A stretch of DNA of 64,000 nt, taken from contig OZ245876.1 in NCBI GenBank assembly GCA_965229445.1, positions 372,001 through 436,000 on the forward strand, read 5' to 3'. Below the pieces are notes generated by a model, which was not told the origin of the DNA, ran no database searches, and saw only the letters and a list, made by a program, of their open reading frames with translations. The stretch's first letter is position 1. Every line of letters begins with the position of its first letter. A program made the position numbers and the translations under genes. The stretch is from Owenweeksia sp965229445. GTDB lineage: Bacteria > Bacteroidota > Bacteroidia > Flavobacteriales > Schleiferiaceae. Shown in pieces: positions 17,334-25,329 of the stretch.

Positions 17334-18041
17334 CTAATTCAACAACCATCCAAATCGCAGGGAAACAATAAAAGCAGCATTTAAATCACCCTTTGAATTA
17401 CTGGATTCAAATTGGCTATTGTTAATGGGTTCAGTCTCGCTTCTTATTCTTCTGGCAGAAAAACCAACACTGTATTCAATATACATATTGGCCCCTACTT
17501 CATAGAAGTACCCAAAGACTAAGGTGTGATCTGTGAGGTGCTGATTGTAATTAGCGAGATAGTCCCCATTATCATTAGAAATTACCGTTTCACCTCCGTA
17601 TGTTCTATATCGGATTTCATATCCTACAAAGAAGTCGTCCATAAAGACTCCCCCGCTTGGTGAAATTTTAAAGCCTGTCAAAAACATGGGGTGCAGCTTA
17701 TAGTTTATCTGGTCTGGTCTGTCCGTAATTGAGCTTATGCCCAGCGCACTGCCGAAGAAGTTACGGTAGGTTAAACCAGTTCCCACTTCCAGTAGGAGCC
17801 AATCAAAAGGGGCATATTCCAAGGAAACCGGGAGTTCACCACTAAACAATCTTATCGGATCAATTGTCAAACCAAACTCATTCAGGAAAAGGCCATTGTT
17901 TTTCGATTGATATGAGGGATCTTCTAATTGCTGATACTCAATAGTTTTCTTAGTCACCTTATGCTCCTGTGCACGCGCTATGTTGATGGTAAAAAAGCAG
18001 CATACTATAATGATGATTCTGGTGCTTACTCCTTTATTCAT
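17334..18041 (-). CDS. Exported beta-barrel-like protein of unknown function
   Basis: The 235-residue protein has a signal peptide ending in ARAQ. The mature part has alternating hydrophobic beta strands with aromatic girdles (EYAPFDWLLLEVGTGLTY, FFVGYEIRYRTYGG) and ends FIVSLRFGWLLN, like outer-membrane barrels of Bacteroidota. No named family is recognised. It is divergent from the exported protein at 18091, with 49 bases between the starts. Confidence 0.7.
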   Translation of the reverse strand: MNKGVSTRIIIIVCCFFTINIARAQEHKVTKKTIEYQQLEDPSYQSKNNGLFLNEFGLTIDPIRLFSGELPVSLEYAPFDWLLLEVGTGLTYRNFFGSALGISSITDRPDQINYKLHPMFLTGFKISPSGGVFMDDFFVGYEIRYRTYGGETVISNDNGDYLANYNQHLTDHTLVFGYFYEVGANMYIEYSVGFSARRIRSETEPINNSQFESSNSKGDLNAAFIVSLRFGWLLN

Positions 18042-18090
18042 TTTGTTAATCTATATTGCCAACAATCTAAGAAATCAAATTGTCATAGAA

Positions 18091-19638
18091 ATGAGGTGTC
18101 TGAATATTATGTTTCTGCTAATTGCGGTATTGTCAATCCAAAAGCTTACTTCTCAAGTTACAGATATTGATATTGATTGGGGTCCTATAAGTCGGGATAA
18201 GGATATGGACTTTGATGAGATTGTTGGAACTTACAACAATATGTTTTTTGCTGTCTCCATTGGCGAATCGAAAAGATCCAAAAATGATTTTTCCATTCGC
18301 GGTATTGATATGAAAACCAAGGCGGTAAAATTTAATCGTACGGTAGAGGACTTTGAATTTAAAGGTGAGGAGGCTATTTATGAAGCCGGATTTGTTACCC
18401 CTGCCGGCAAGGTGGTGCTGTATTTTAATGTTTATGACAACAGAAATGATAGGCGTATCTTAATATACCGGGAGTTGGATTCACGTGGAAAAATGCAACC
18501 TGCCAAGGAACTGACCAGTGTTCCGGCTGAAAGAAAGTCTGAGGGATCTTTTGAGATATTGACTTCTAGAGATTCTTCCTTAATGGCGGTTTACGGTGAT
18601 ATTCCTGCAGATAGAAAGGAGAATGAAGTATTTAAAGTCCAGGTATTGGATAGAGATCATAATGAAATATGGAATCAAAGTATTGTTCTACCCTATACCA
18701 ACAAATATTTCACTGTCTTGGATCAGGCATTAACCAATAAGGGAGAATTATTCATTTTGGGTTATTCAGAACCAGATCGATCCAAAGGAGAAAGAAAGTC
18801 GAGAAATTCATCGAATAAGGACTATAAACTTTACAGGTTGGCCAAGGATGAGGACATTGTGGAGTTTGATTTAAACCTTGATGAAAAGTATGTAAGTGAT
18901 GCTTCCATACACGCAGATTATTTTGAAAACATGATAGCTATTCCGGGATTCTATTCCGACAGCTATGAAGGCGCTATGAAAGGAGCTTTTTTCTTCACGG
19001 TTAATCAGTCTAATCTAGAAGTAATCACTTCAAATTCGCAAGCATTTAGTAAGGAGTTTATGATGAACTTCATGTCTGAGAAAAGAGCGGATAAAGGAAA
19101 AGAAATCGGAAGTTTTGATTTTATGCATTTTATTAGAAGAGAAGATGGAGGCGCTGTTGTAGTGGCGGAAAGGAATTTTGTGGTGGTCACGCAACACACT
19201 AATGCCAATGGGGGGTTCACAACTCACACAACCTATCATTCCCATGATATTATTGTGGTCAATATCAATCCTGAAGGTGATATTGAGTGGTCATCTGTAG
19301 TTCCAAAGAAGCAAGCATTGGGAGGAAGGTATTATTTATCCCATATGCTTATGGTGGATGAAAACAGATTACATTTTATCTACAATGACAACCAGAAGAA
19401 TATTGAACGCTATGGTACCGATGACAAGTTGAGCTATATGAGCAATGTGAAGAAATCGATGGCAATCATTGCCACAGTAGAGAATGACGGCAGTGTTTCA
19501 CATGACCTTCTATTTCACAACAAGAGTTACAAAGCCCTGTTAGTACCAAGGAAGTCCTATCAGGTTTCTAATTCCTCAGTAATCTTATTTGCGGTTAAGA
19601 AGGACGATAGTCGTTTTGGAACGATGCACTTAAATTGA
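18091..19638 (+). CDS. Exported protein of unknown function
   Basis: The frame is open from 17980, but ATG 18091 begins a clean signal peptide (MRCLNIMFLLIAVLSI... ending LTSQ) and avoids overlap with the divergent gene, so I place the start there, giving 515 residues. The mature protein looks like a beta-propeller or WD-like repeat fold: repeated blocks of the form F-x-V-x-V-L-D-R-D and F-I-L-G-Y-S-E. An HFI-R-E-D-GG segment and a TTHTTYHSHDIIVVNI segment near residues 370-400 recur in uncharacterised Bacteroidota proteins. Function unknown. Confidence 0.72.
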   Translation: MRCLNIMFLLIAVLSIQKLTSQVTDIDIDWGPISRDKDMDFDEIVGTYNNMFFAVSIGESKRSKNDFSIRGIDMKTKAVKFNRTVEDFEFKGEEAIYEAGFVTPAGKVVLYFNVYDNRNDRRILIYRELDSRGKMQPAKELTSVPAERKSEGSFEILTSRDSSLMAVYGDIPADRKENEVFKVQVLDRDHNEIWNQSIVLPYTNKYFTVLDQALTNKGELFILGYSEPDRSKGERKSRNSSNKDYKLYRLAKDEDIVEFDLNLDEKYVSDASIHADYFENMIAIPGFYSDSYEGAMKGAFFFTVNQSNLEVITSNSQAFSKEFMMNFMSEKRADKGKEIGSFDFMHFIRREDGGAVVVAERNFVVVTQHTNANGGFTTHTTYHSHDIIVVNINPEGDIEWSSVVPKKQALGGRYYLSHMLMVDENRLHFIYNDNQKNIERYGTDDKLSYMSNVKKSMAIIATVENDGSVSHDLLFHNKSYKALLVPRKSYQVSNSSVILFAVKKDDSRFGTMHLN

Positions 19639-19651
19639 AAGTCAGAGCTAG

Positions 19652-20659
19652 CTAGCCTTCTACCACCCAGGTATTTTTGCCTCGGATTAGTTGGTCAAGA
19701 TCGCCAGGACCTTTGCTCCTTTTGGCTTCATCTATCTGGTCATAAAGTGCCTGCTCATAGGTAAATCGATTCTCTTGATAAAGAATACCAAATGCTCTGG
19801 GCATGCTGCTGTCAAACATGCGACTCAGAATATGTGCTTTGGTAGGATCGGAGGAATCGTGAATCATTAGATCATCTGCGGACCACTTACTTCCAATATT
19901 TACAACCTCAGGCTTTAGGCCGTCTAACCGGATACCTTTCGTACCATTATCAAAAATCAGCGCCTTACCTTCTTCAAGGAAAAGGCTGTGGATAGGCTTG
20001 CTGCTCTTGTCCGTGAATAACTCAAATGCCCCATCATTAAATACATTACAGTTCTGATACACTTCAATAAAGCTACTCCCCTTATGTCCATGCGATGCAG
20101 ATAGTGTATTTCTGAGATGTTTAGGATCGCGATCCATCGTACGTGCAACAAAGGTGGCATCGGCTCCCAAGGCAAGAGCTACGGGATTAAAGGGATGATC
20201 AATAGATCCCAGCGGACTTGATTTAGTACTCTTCCCCAATTCAGAAGTTGGAGAATACTGTCCTTTCGTTAAACCATAAATCTCATTGTTAAACAAGAGG
20301 ATATTTAGGTCTACATTTCTTCGCAACAAGTGAATAAGGTGGTTGCCCCCAATCGATAATCCATCACCATCACCGGTGATTACCCATACACTGAGTTCGG
20401 GGTTTGCAAGCTTCAAACCCGTAGCCACGGCAGGTGCCCTACCATGAATAGAGTGCATACCATAGGTATTCATATAGTACGGAAAGCGCGAACTACAACC
20501 TATGCCGGAGATAAAAACCAGATTTTCTCGTTTAATACCTGTGTCGGGGAGAATGCTCTGCATTTGTTTCAGGATGCTATAGTCTCCACAACCAGGACAC
20601 CAACGAATATCCTGATCGCTGACAAGGTCTTTAGCCGTTAGTTTTTGATTATCCGTCAT
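19652..20659 (-). CDS. korB: 2-oxoacid:ferredoxin oxidoreductase, beta subunit
   Basis: The 335-residue subunit binds thiamine diphosphate: RWCPGCGDY near residue 22, SGIGCSSRFP near residue 50, HGRAPAVATG, then the GDGDGLSIGGNH...NNEIYGLTKGQ cofactor motif near residues 95-130. With the alpha subunit it converts 2-oxoglutarate (or another 2-oxoacid) and CoA to acyl-CoA, CO2 and reduced ferredoxin. Exact substrate is inferred from the usual KorAB form, not shown. The start is ATG 20659, 2 bases after korA; a TTG at 20665 is possible. Confidence 0.93.
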   Translation of the reverse strand: MTDNQKLTAKDLVSDQDIRWCPGCGDYSILKQMQSILPDTGIKRENLVFISGIGCSSRFPYYMNTYGMHSIHGRAPAVATGLKLANPELSVWVITGDGDGLSIGGNHLIHLLRRNVDLNILLFNNEIYGLTKGQYSPTSELGKSTKSSPLGSIDHPFNPVALALGADATFVARTMDRDPKHLRNTLSASHGHKGSSFIEVYQNCNVFNDGAFELFTDKSSKPIHSLFLEEGKALIFDNGTKGIRLDGLKPEVVNIGSKWSADDLMIHDSSDPTKAHILSRMFDSSMPRAFGILYQENRFTYEQALYDQIDEAKRSKGPGDLDQLIRGKNTWVVEG

Positions 20660-20661
20660 AT

Positions 20662-22503
20662 TCAATCCTGCTTGGCTAAATTCTTGATTACCTCAACTAA
20701 ATCAACAGATCTGAACGGTAGTCCCTGCACTTTGTGAACGCCATGGAAATTGGCCTGATATTCATGGCGCAACAGCTTTATTAATTGTCCACGATTAAGT
20801 TCCGGAACGATAATGTGATCAAAGGAGTTCAAAACATCTCCAAGGTCTTTGTGGAATGGAATGAGGTTTCGCAGGTGAAGTTGAGATACGGATATACCTT
20901 CAGAAATGGCATTTCTCACCGCTACTTTAATCGCACCCATTGTACTTCCCCATCCCAATACCAGGATTTTTCCATTAGGTGCACCCTGGATCATTTTCAG
21001 CTCAGGATAGATATCCTTCACACAATTTATTTTTTCCGCCCTTATATTAATCATATGTTCATGATTTTCAGGGTCGTAGGAGACATTTCCAGTAACATCC
21101 TCCTTTTCTAGCCCCCCCACCCGGTGCTCTAGTCCGGGAGTACCAGGAACCACCCACCTGCGCGCCAATTTTTCATCTCGGGCATAAGGCTGAAAACTAT
21201 CGCCATTCTGAAAACCCCGATTAGGGATGTCAATTTCAGGAATTTCCGATGCCTTGGGGAACTTCCACGGTTCCGCACCGTTGGCGATGTATCCGTCCGA
21301 CAGCAAAATTACCGGAGTCATATATCGGGTAGCAATACGCACTGCTTCAATCGCTGTAAAAAAGCAATCTGCAGGAGAATTGGCCGCTAACACCGGAATG
21401 GGGGCTTCTCCATTTCTGCCGTAAGCCGCCTGAAGCAGATCGGCCTGTTCTGTTTTGGTAGGCAAGCCTGTAGAGGGACCACCGCGTTGCACATTTATCA
21501 CAATCATAGGAAGCTCTAGCATGGTTGCCAATCCCAGGCCTTCCGTTTTTAAGGCCATGCCCGGTCCGGATGTGGCAGTTACCGCCAGATCACCGCCAAA
21601 TGAAGCCCCTATGCAGGCGGTGACTGCTGCTATTTCGTCCTCAGCCTGAAAAGTCTTTACCCCAAAATTTTTATGCTTAGATAGGAAATGTAAGATATCT
21701 GAAGCAGGGGTAATGGGGTAACCACCATAAAAGAGGGGCAGCTTGGCTTTCTGGGCGGCTGTGATTAGACCTAAGCCAATAGATTCATTGCCAACAATAC
21801 CGCGGTATTCACCGGGTTCTTTGTCAGCTTTTTGAATACGGTACCTGGTCGGTGCTTCAATGGTCAGACCATAATTGTAGCCGGCCTTAAGAGCGAGCGT
21901 ATTGGCCTCCAAAATATTCGGTTTTTTACCAAAGGCCTCTTTCAGAAAGTTTAAAGTGTGCCCGGTATCTCTATTGTACAGCCAATAGACAAACCCCAGA
22001 GCAAAAAGATTTTTAGAGCGATCCTTTTCCTTAGTGGATAAGGGAATGTCTTGCACCGCAATTCTATTCAGTTTGGTAATATCGATGCGGTATAACTTGA
22101 AATCGGATTCATCAATCTCGTCGAGGGGATTAATGTTTTCATCCAATTTTGCCAAACGGAGGTTCCGCTTATCAAAGCCACTTTCATTAGCAATGATGGT
22201 TCCTCCTCTTTTTACTTTGCCGAAATTCTTTTTAAAGGCAGCGGCATTCATTACCACCAGTACATCCGGGTTACTACCCGGAGTGTTGATCTCCACGCTG
22301 CCAAAATTAATTTGAAAGCCGGATACGCCCGCCACCGTACCGATAGGTGCCCTAATCTCAGCGGGAAAGTCAGGGAATGTTACCAGATCGTTGCCAGCTA
22401 GCGCTGTAGTCTGGGTAAATTGTCCTCCGGCCAATTGTATCCCATCGCCAGAGTCTCCGGCAAAATGAATAGTAACTTTTTCAACTGGAATGTTATTTGC
22501 CAT
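20662..22503 (-). CDS. korA: 2-oxoacid:acceptor oxidoreductase, fused gamma-alpha subunit
   Basis: The 613-residue protein fuses the gamma domain (residues 1-190, FAGDSGDGIQLAGGQF then FPDFPAEIRAP) with the alpha/pyrimidine domain (from about 235, GNESIGLGLITAAQKA, YPITPASDIL, TATSGPGMAL). This is the two-subunit KorAB architecture of Bacteroidota 2-oxoglutarate:ferredoxin oxidoreductase. ATG at 22503 follows nifU by one base. The unit mrp-nifU-korA-korB couples an iron-sulfur enzyme with iron-sulfur carriers. Confidence 0.94.
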   Translation of the reverse strand: MANNIPVEKVTIHFAGDSGDGIQLAGGQFTQTTALAGNDLVTFPDFPAEIRAPIGTVAGVSGFQINFGSVEINTPGSNPDVLVVMNAAAFKKNFGKVKRGGTIIANESGFDKRNLRLAKLDENINPLDEIDESDFKLYRIDITKLNRIAVQDIPLSTKEKDRSKNLFALGFVYWLYNRDTGHTLNFLKEAFGKKPNILEANTLALKAGYNYGLTIEAPTRYRIQKADKEPGEYRGIVGNESIGLGLITAAQKAKLPLFYGGYPITPASDILHFLSKHKNFGVKTFQAEDEIAAVTACIGASFGGDLAVTATSGPGMALKTEGLGLATMLELPMIVINVQRGGPSTGLPTKTEQADLLQAAYGRNGEAPIPVLAANSPADCFFTAIEAVRIATRYMTPVILLSDGYIANGAEPWKFPKASEIPEIDIPNRGFQNGDSFQPYARDEKLARRWVVPGTPGLEHRVGGLEKEDVTGNVSYDPENHEHMINIRAEKINCVKDIYPELKMIQGAPNGKILVLGWGSTMGAIKVAVRNAISEGISVSQLHLRNLIPFHKDLGDVLNSFDHIIVPELNRGQLIKLLRHEYQANFHGVHKVQGLPFRSVDLVEVIKNLAKQD

Positions 22504-22504
22504 C

Positions 22505-22765
22505 CTAAACCTCTCCCATCATACTCACTTCCAGCACTTTAGTTACTTCAGGAGCATATTTCTTAATCGTCATTTCCACCCCGGATTTTAAGGTCATTTG
22601 ATTAACTGAGCAGCCGGTACAAGCACCGTGTAATTGCACATGCACCGTGCCATCACTTTTGAGATCAATAAAAGAAATATCTCCTCCGTCAGAATTTAAA
22701 AATGGCCGAATCTCACTAAGCGCTTGCTCAATCTTTTCAATAGTCTCCTTATTTTTTGATGCCAT
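22505..22765 (-). CDS. NifU-like iron-sulfur scaffold protein
   Basis: An 86-residue stand-alone NifU C-terminal domain with the cluster-binding CxxC as GACTGCSV (C49, C52), preceded by RPFLNSDGGDI. Proteins of this Nfu type carry [4Fe-4S] clusters to target enzymes in the cytoplasm. It lies between mrp, another cluster carrier, and korAB, whose activity needs ferredoxin. Confidence 0.93.
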   Translation of the reverse strand: MASKNKETIEKIEQALSEIRPFLNSDGGDISFIDLKSDGTVHVQLHGACTGCSVNQMTLKSGVEMTIKKYAPEVTKVLEVSMMGEV

Positions 22766-22776
22766 AGAATTTTTGT

Positions 22777-23913
22777 CTATTGGTTAACAGCAGAACAGCC
22801 TGCCATGGTAGTAATTCTCGTTACTTCTGTTGGAGGAAGCTCTTCATTGCGCTTTAACAGTTCTTCTACCATGCGGGTAGTCATATCGTCAAAAGCTTTA
22901 CTTACCAGGGTATTCTGTTGAAGAATAGCTGGTCGGCCAACATCACCACTCTCACGAATGCTTTGCACTAGAGGAATTTCACCTAGGTAAGGAACATTTA
23001 GTTCTTCACTAAGGTTTTTAACTCCTTCTCTGCCAAAGATATAGTACTTGTTATCTGGTAACTCTTCTGGTGTAAAATAAGCCATATTTTCTACCAGGCC
23101 GAGGATGGGAACCTTTATGTTTTCCACCTTGAACATTCCGACACCTTTTCGGGCATCCGCCAGGGCAACGTGCTGTGGAGTGCTCACGATCACTGCACCA
23201 GTAATAGGCACGGCCTGAACCAGGCTGAGATGAATATCACCAGTACCGGGAGGAAGATCCACGATCATAAAGTCCAGCTCTCCCCAGTGCGCATCCCTTA
23301 TTAATTGGTTTAAAGCTTTTGAAGCCATGGGTCCTCGCCATACCACGGCTTGATTGGCTCCGGCAAAAAAGCCAATGGAAAGTAATTTTACTCCATAACT
23401 TTCTACGGGATCCATCTTATTCGCACCATTCACCGTGATGCTGCCTGGTTTGGCATGTGCTACGTCAAACATGGTTGGTTGCGATGGACCATAGATATCC
23501 GCATCTACCAATCCTACTTCAAAACCTTTGTTTGCCAGAGACACTGCAATATTTGCCGCAATGGTAGATTTACCAACACCGCCTTTGCCAGAGGCAATTG
23601 CTATTATGTTTTTAACCCCTTCCAGTTTTTCACCTCGGATTAGGCTTGCTTTTTCCTCAGCTTCTTTGGGGACTTCAATATTTACCTTAACCTTAAGTTT
23701 CTCATCAACTTCATTATGGATGGCCTTCAATACATCCACCTCTAATTTCTTTTTTACGTGCAAGGCTGGAGACAGACTAATCAAATCCACAATCACTTCA
23801 TCACCAAATACCTGCACATTTTTTACATGTCCAGCCTCTATCAAGTGTTGGTCGGTTTTGGTGGAAGTTACCTTTTCCAGAGCGCTGATAATCTCACTCC
23901 TTGAATTTGCCAT
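22777..23913 (-). CDS. Mrp/NBP35-family iron-sulfur carrier ATPase
   Basis: The 378-residue protein has an N-terminal MIP18/DUF59 domain (residues 1-80) and a Mrp P-loop domain with the deviant Walker A GKGGVGKST at 109-117, VDADIYGPSQP and VDLPPGTGD. It ends with TTMAGCSAV; the usual central CxxC of Mrp proteins is not evident. It transfers [4Fe-4S] clusters. It is the first gene of the mrp-nifU-korA-korB unit and has a TAnnTTTG box upstream. Confidence 0.93.
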   Translation of the reverse strand: MANSRSEIISALEKVTSTKTDQHLIEAGHVKNVQVFGDEVIVDLISLSPALHVKKKLEVDVLKAIHNEVDEKLKVKVNIEVPKEAEEKASLIRGEKLEGVKNIIAIASGKGGVGKSTIAANIAVSLANKGFEVGLVDADIYGPSQPTMFDVAHAKPGSITVNGANKMDPVESYGVKLLSIGFFAGANQAVVWRGPMASKALNQLIRDAHWGELDFMIVDLPPGTGDIHLSLVQAVPITGAVIVSTPQHVALADARKGVGMFKVENIKVPILGLVENMAYFTPEELPDNKYYIFGREGVKNLSEELNVPYLGEIPLVQSIRESGDVGRPAILQQNTLVSKAFDDMTTRMVEELLKRNEELPPTEVTRITTMAGCSAVNQ

Positions 23914-23936
23914 TTAATGATGTTATTGTATGATTA

Positions 23937-23944
23937 CAAAGATA
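23937..23944 (-). promoter_or_regulatory. -7 box TATCTTTG of the mrp-nifU-korAB unit
   Basis: Minus-strand TATCTTTG fits TAnnTTTG and lies 23 bases before the mrp ATG. The -33 region is AT-rich with no exact TTG. Confidence 0.5.
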
Positions 23945-23984
23945 GTTAATGCAGAATGATTCTAAATAGTTCACAGTTTGATTC

Positions 23985-24617
23985 TTATTCCACGCCAAAT
24001 CGCGCTTTTACCAACTCAAACAAGCGTTGCTCGTAATCTGAATGTTCACTCCAATCATAATCGGGCTTTACCATTTCAGCGATAAAAACTTCTGCTTCCG
24101 AATAGGTTTCAAAGGTGTTTATCTGGGACATTACCCTATTTAAATCTTCCTGACTTCCCGCAAACAAATACTTTGTAAAAGCCAATCGATCATTAAGCCC
24201 AAGCTTTATTTGATCGCTGGCCAAACTTTCATTCAATGATTTCCTTTGTTGTTCTACTTCCTCTTCGGGAATTTCGGGAACTACTTCCTTGGTGGGTATA
24301 ATAGCTTCGGGTTCAGGATTCAACGCTTCTGAGTTTTCATCCATTTTCATATGACCATCGTCGCGGGAAGTTATCGGTTCTGAAAATTGTTGTTCCGCCG
24401 CCTTAAGCGTATCCATTAATTGAGCGTCCAGATCAGGGGTACTGCTTGTCGGCCTTTCGGTAAAAGATCGGCTTCGAAACTGTAGATAATCCAATAATAT
24501 CAGCTTCTCTTCCAGCACTCTAAGTTCCTTTAGGTATTCCGAAGGATTCACATCTGAGCCCTTGTCTAGAATTTTCTGGCACAAGCTCTTAAGTTCTTTG
24601 TATACCGCTTCTTCCAT
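23985..24617 (-). CDS. Hypothetical helical protein
   Basis: The 210-residue cytoplasmic protein has an N-terminal helical coiled-coil part (AVYKELKSLCQKIL..., LRVLEEKLILLDYL), a low-complexity acidic middle with several proline/glutamate runs, and a C-terminal conserved-looking block (NDRLAFTKYLFAGS then MSQINTFETYSEAE, ending in a tryptophan/tyrosine-rich tail). This C-terminal block is seen in Bacteroidota hypotheticals; no function is known to me. The frame extends to TTG 24680; ATG 24617 is preferred. Confidence 0.7.
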   Translation of the reverse strand: MEEAVYKELKSLCQKILDKGSDVNPSEYLKELRVLEEKLILLDYLQFRSRSFTERPTSSTPDLDAQLMDTLKAAEQQFSEPITSRDDGHMKMDENSEALNPEPEAIIPTKEVVPEIPEEEVEQQRKSLNESLASDQIKLGLNDRLAFTKYLFAGSQEDLNRVMSQINTFETYSEAEVFIAEMVKPDYDWSEHSDYEQRLFELVKARFGVE

Positions 24618-24729
24618 GAGGTGTAATTCTTTCTGTAATTTTGTATTGGATGTGGGAGTGGCAGGCAATTCAGTTGCCAATTAGCGAAACTAGTGATATC
24701 CCAATCTTTAACGCAAGAATTGCCTCGGA

Positions 24730-25329
24730 ATGTTTCTTGAAAATCCCGTAAATCATAATAATTCTTCTGGCTGGATAGAAGTGATTAGTGGTTCGATGTT
24801 CTCCGGTAAAACGGAAGAATTGATTCGTCGCCTTAAAAGGGCGCAGATTGCCCAACAAAAGGTAGAGATCTTTAAGCCCAGCATGGACAGCCGATATTCT
24901 AATATTGACGTAGTCAGTCATGATCAAAATTCTATTCGCAGCACACCACTGGAGAGCAGCGAGCTAATTTTGAAAGCGGCTCAAAACGTGGATGTGGTGG
25001 GTATTGATGAAGCTCAGTTTTTTGATCATGGCATTGTTGATGTAGCTAATGAATTAGCAAATAGAGGCTTACGCGTAATTATTGCGGGTTTAGATATGGA
25101 CTTCCAGGGAAAGCCCTTTGGCCCAATGCCCTATCTCATGGCTACTGCTGAATATGTCACCAAAGTACATGCAATATGTATGCGCACCGGTAATCTCGCT
25201 CATTACTCCTACCGAAAATCGGATGATGAAGATCTGGTTAAACTTGGGGAAGGAGAAGAGTATGAACCGCTAAGCAGGGCAGCGTTTTTATCCCTCCGAA
25301 ACACCTCCAAGGACCAGAAGAATGGCTAA
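24730..25329 (+). CDS. tdk: Thymidine kinase (zinc-ribbon residues altered)
   Basis: The 199-residue type II thymidine kinase phosphorylates thymidine for salvage. Walker A GSMFSGKT is at 21-28, the catalytic IDEAQFFD near residue 95, and the thymidine-binding loop GLDMDFQGKPFG follows. The C-terminal lasso, which in most family members binds zinc with CxxC pairs, here reads CMRTGNLAHYSYR and YEPLSRAAF, so only one of four cysteines is present. The frame is intact and otherwise normal. The stop overlaps murF-alr by 8 bases. Confidence 0.92.
   Translation: MFLENPVNHNNSSGWIEVISGSMFSGKTEELIRRLKRAQIAQQKVEIFKPSMDSRYSNIDVVSHDQNSIRSTPLESSELILKAAQNVDVVGIDEAQFFDHGIVDVANELANRGLRVIIAGLDMDFQGKPFGPMPYLMATAEYVTKVHAICMRTGNLAHYSYRKSDDEDLVKLGEGEEYEPLSRAAFLSLRNTSKDQKNG

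Noticed and set aside
17980..18090. Start of the exported protein at 17980
   Set aside because: It would overlap the divergent gene by about 60 bases and give two hydrophobic segments; ATG 18091 gives a clean signal peptide.
24730..25329. tdk as a pseudogene because the zinc cysteines are missing
   Set aside because: The frame, P-loop, catalytic glutamate and thymidine loop are intact and the gene overlaps murF-alr as in a working operon.
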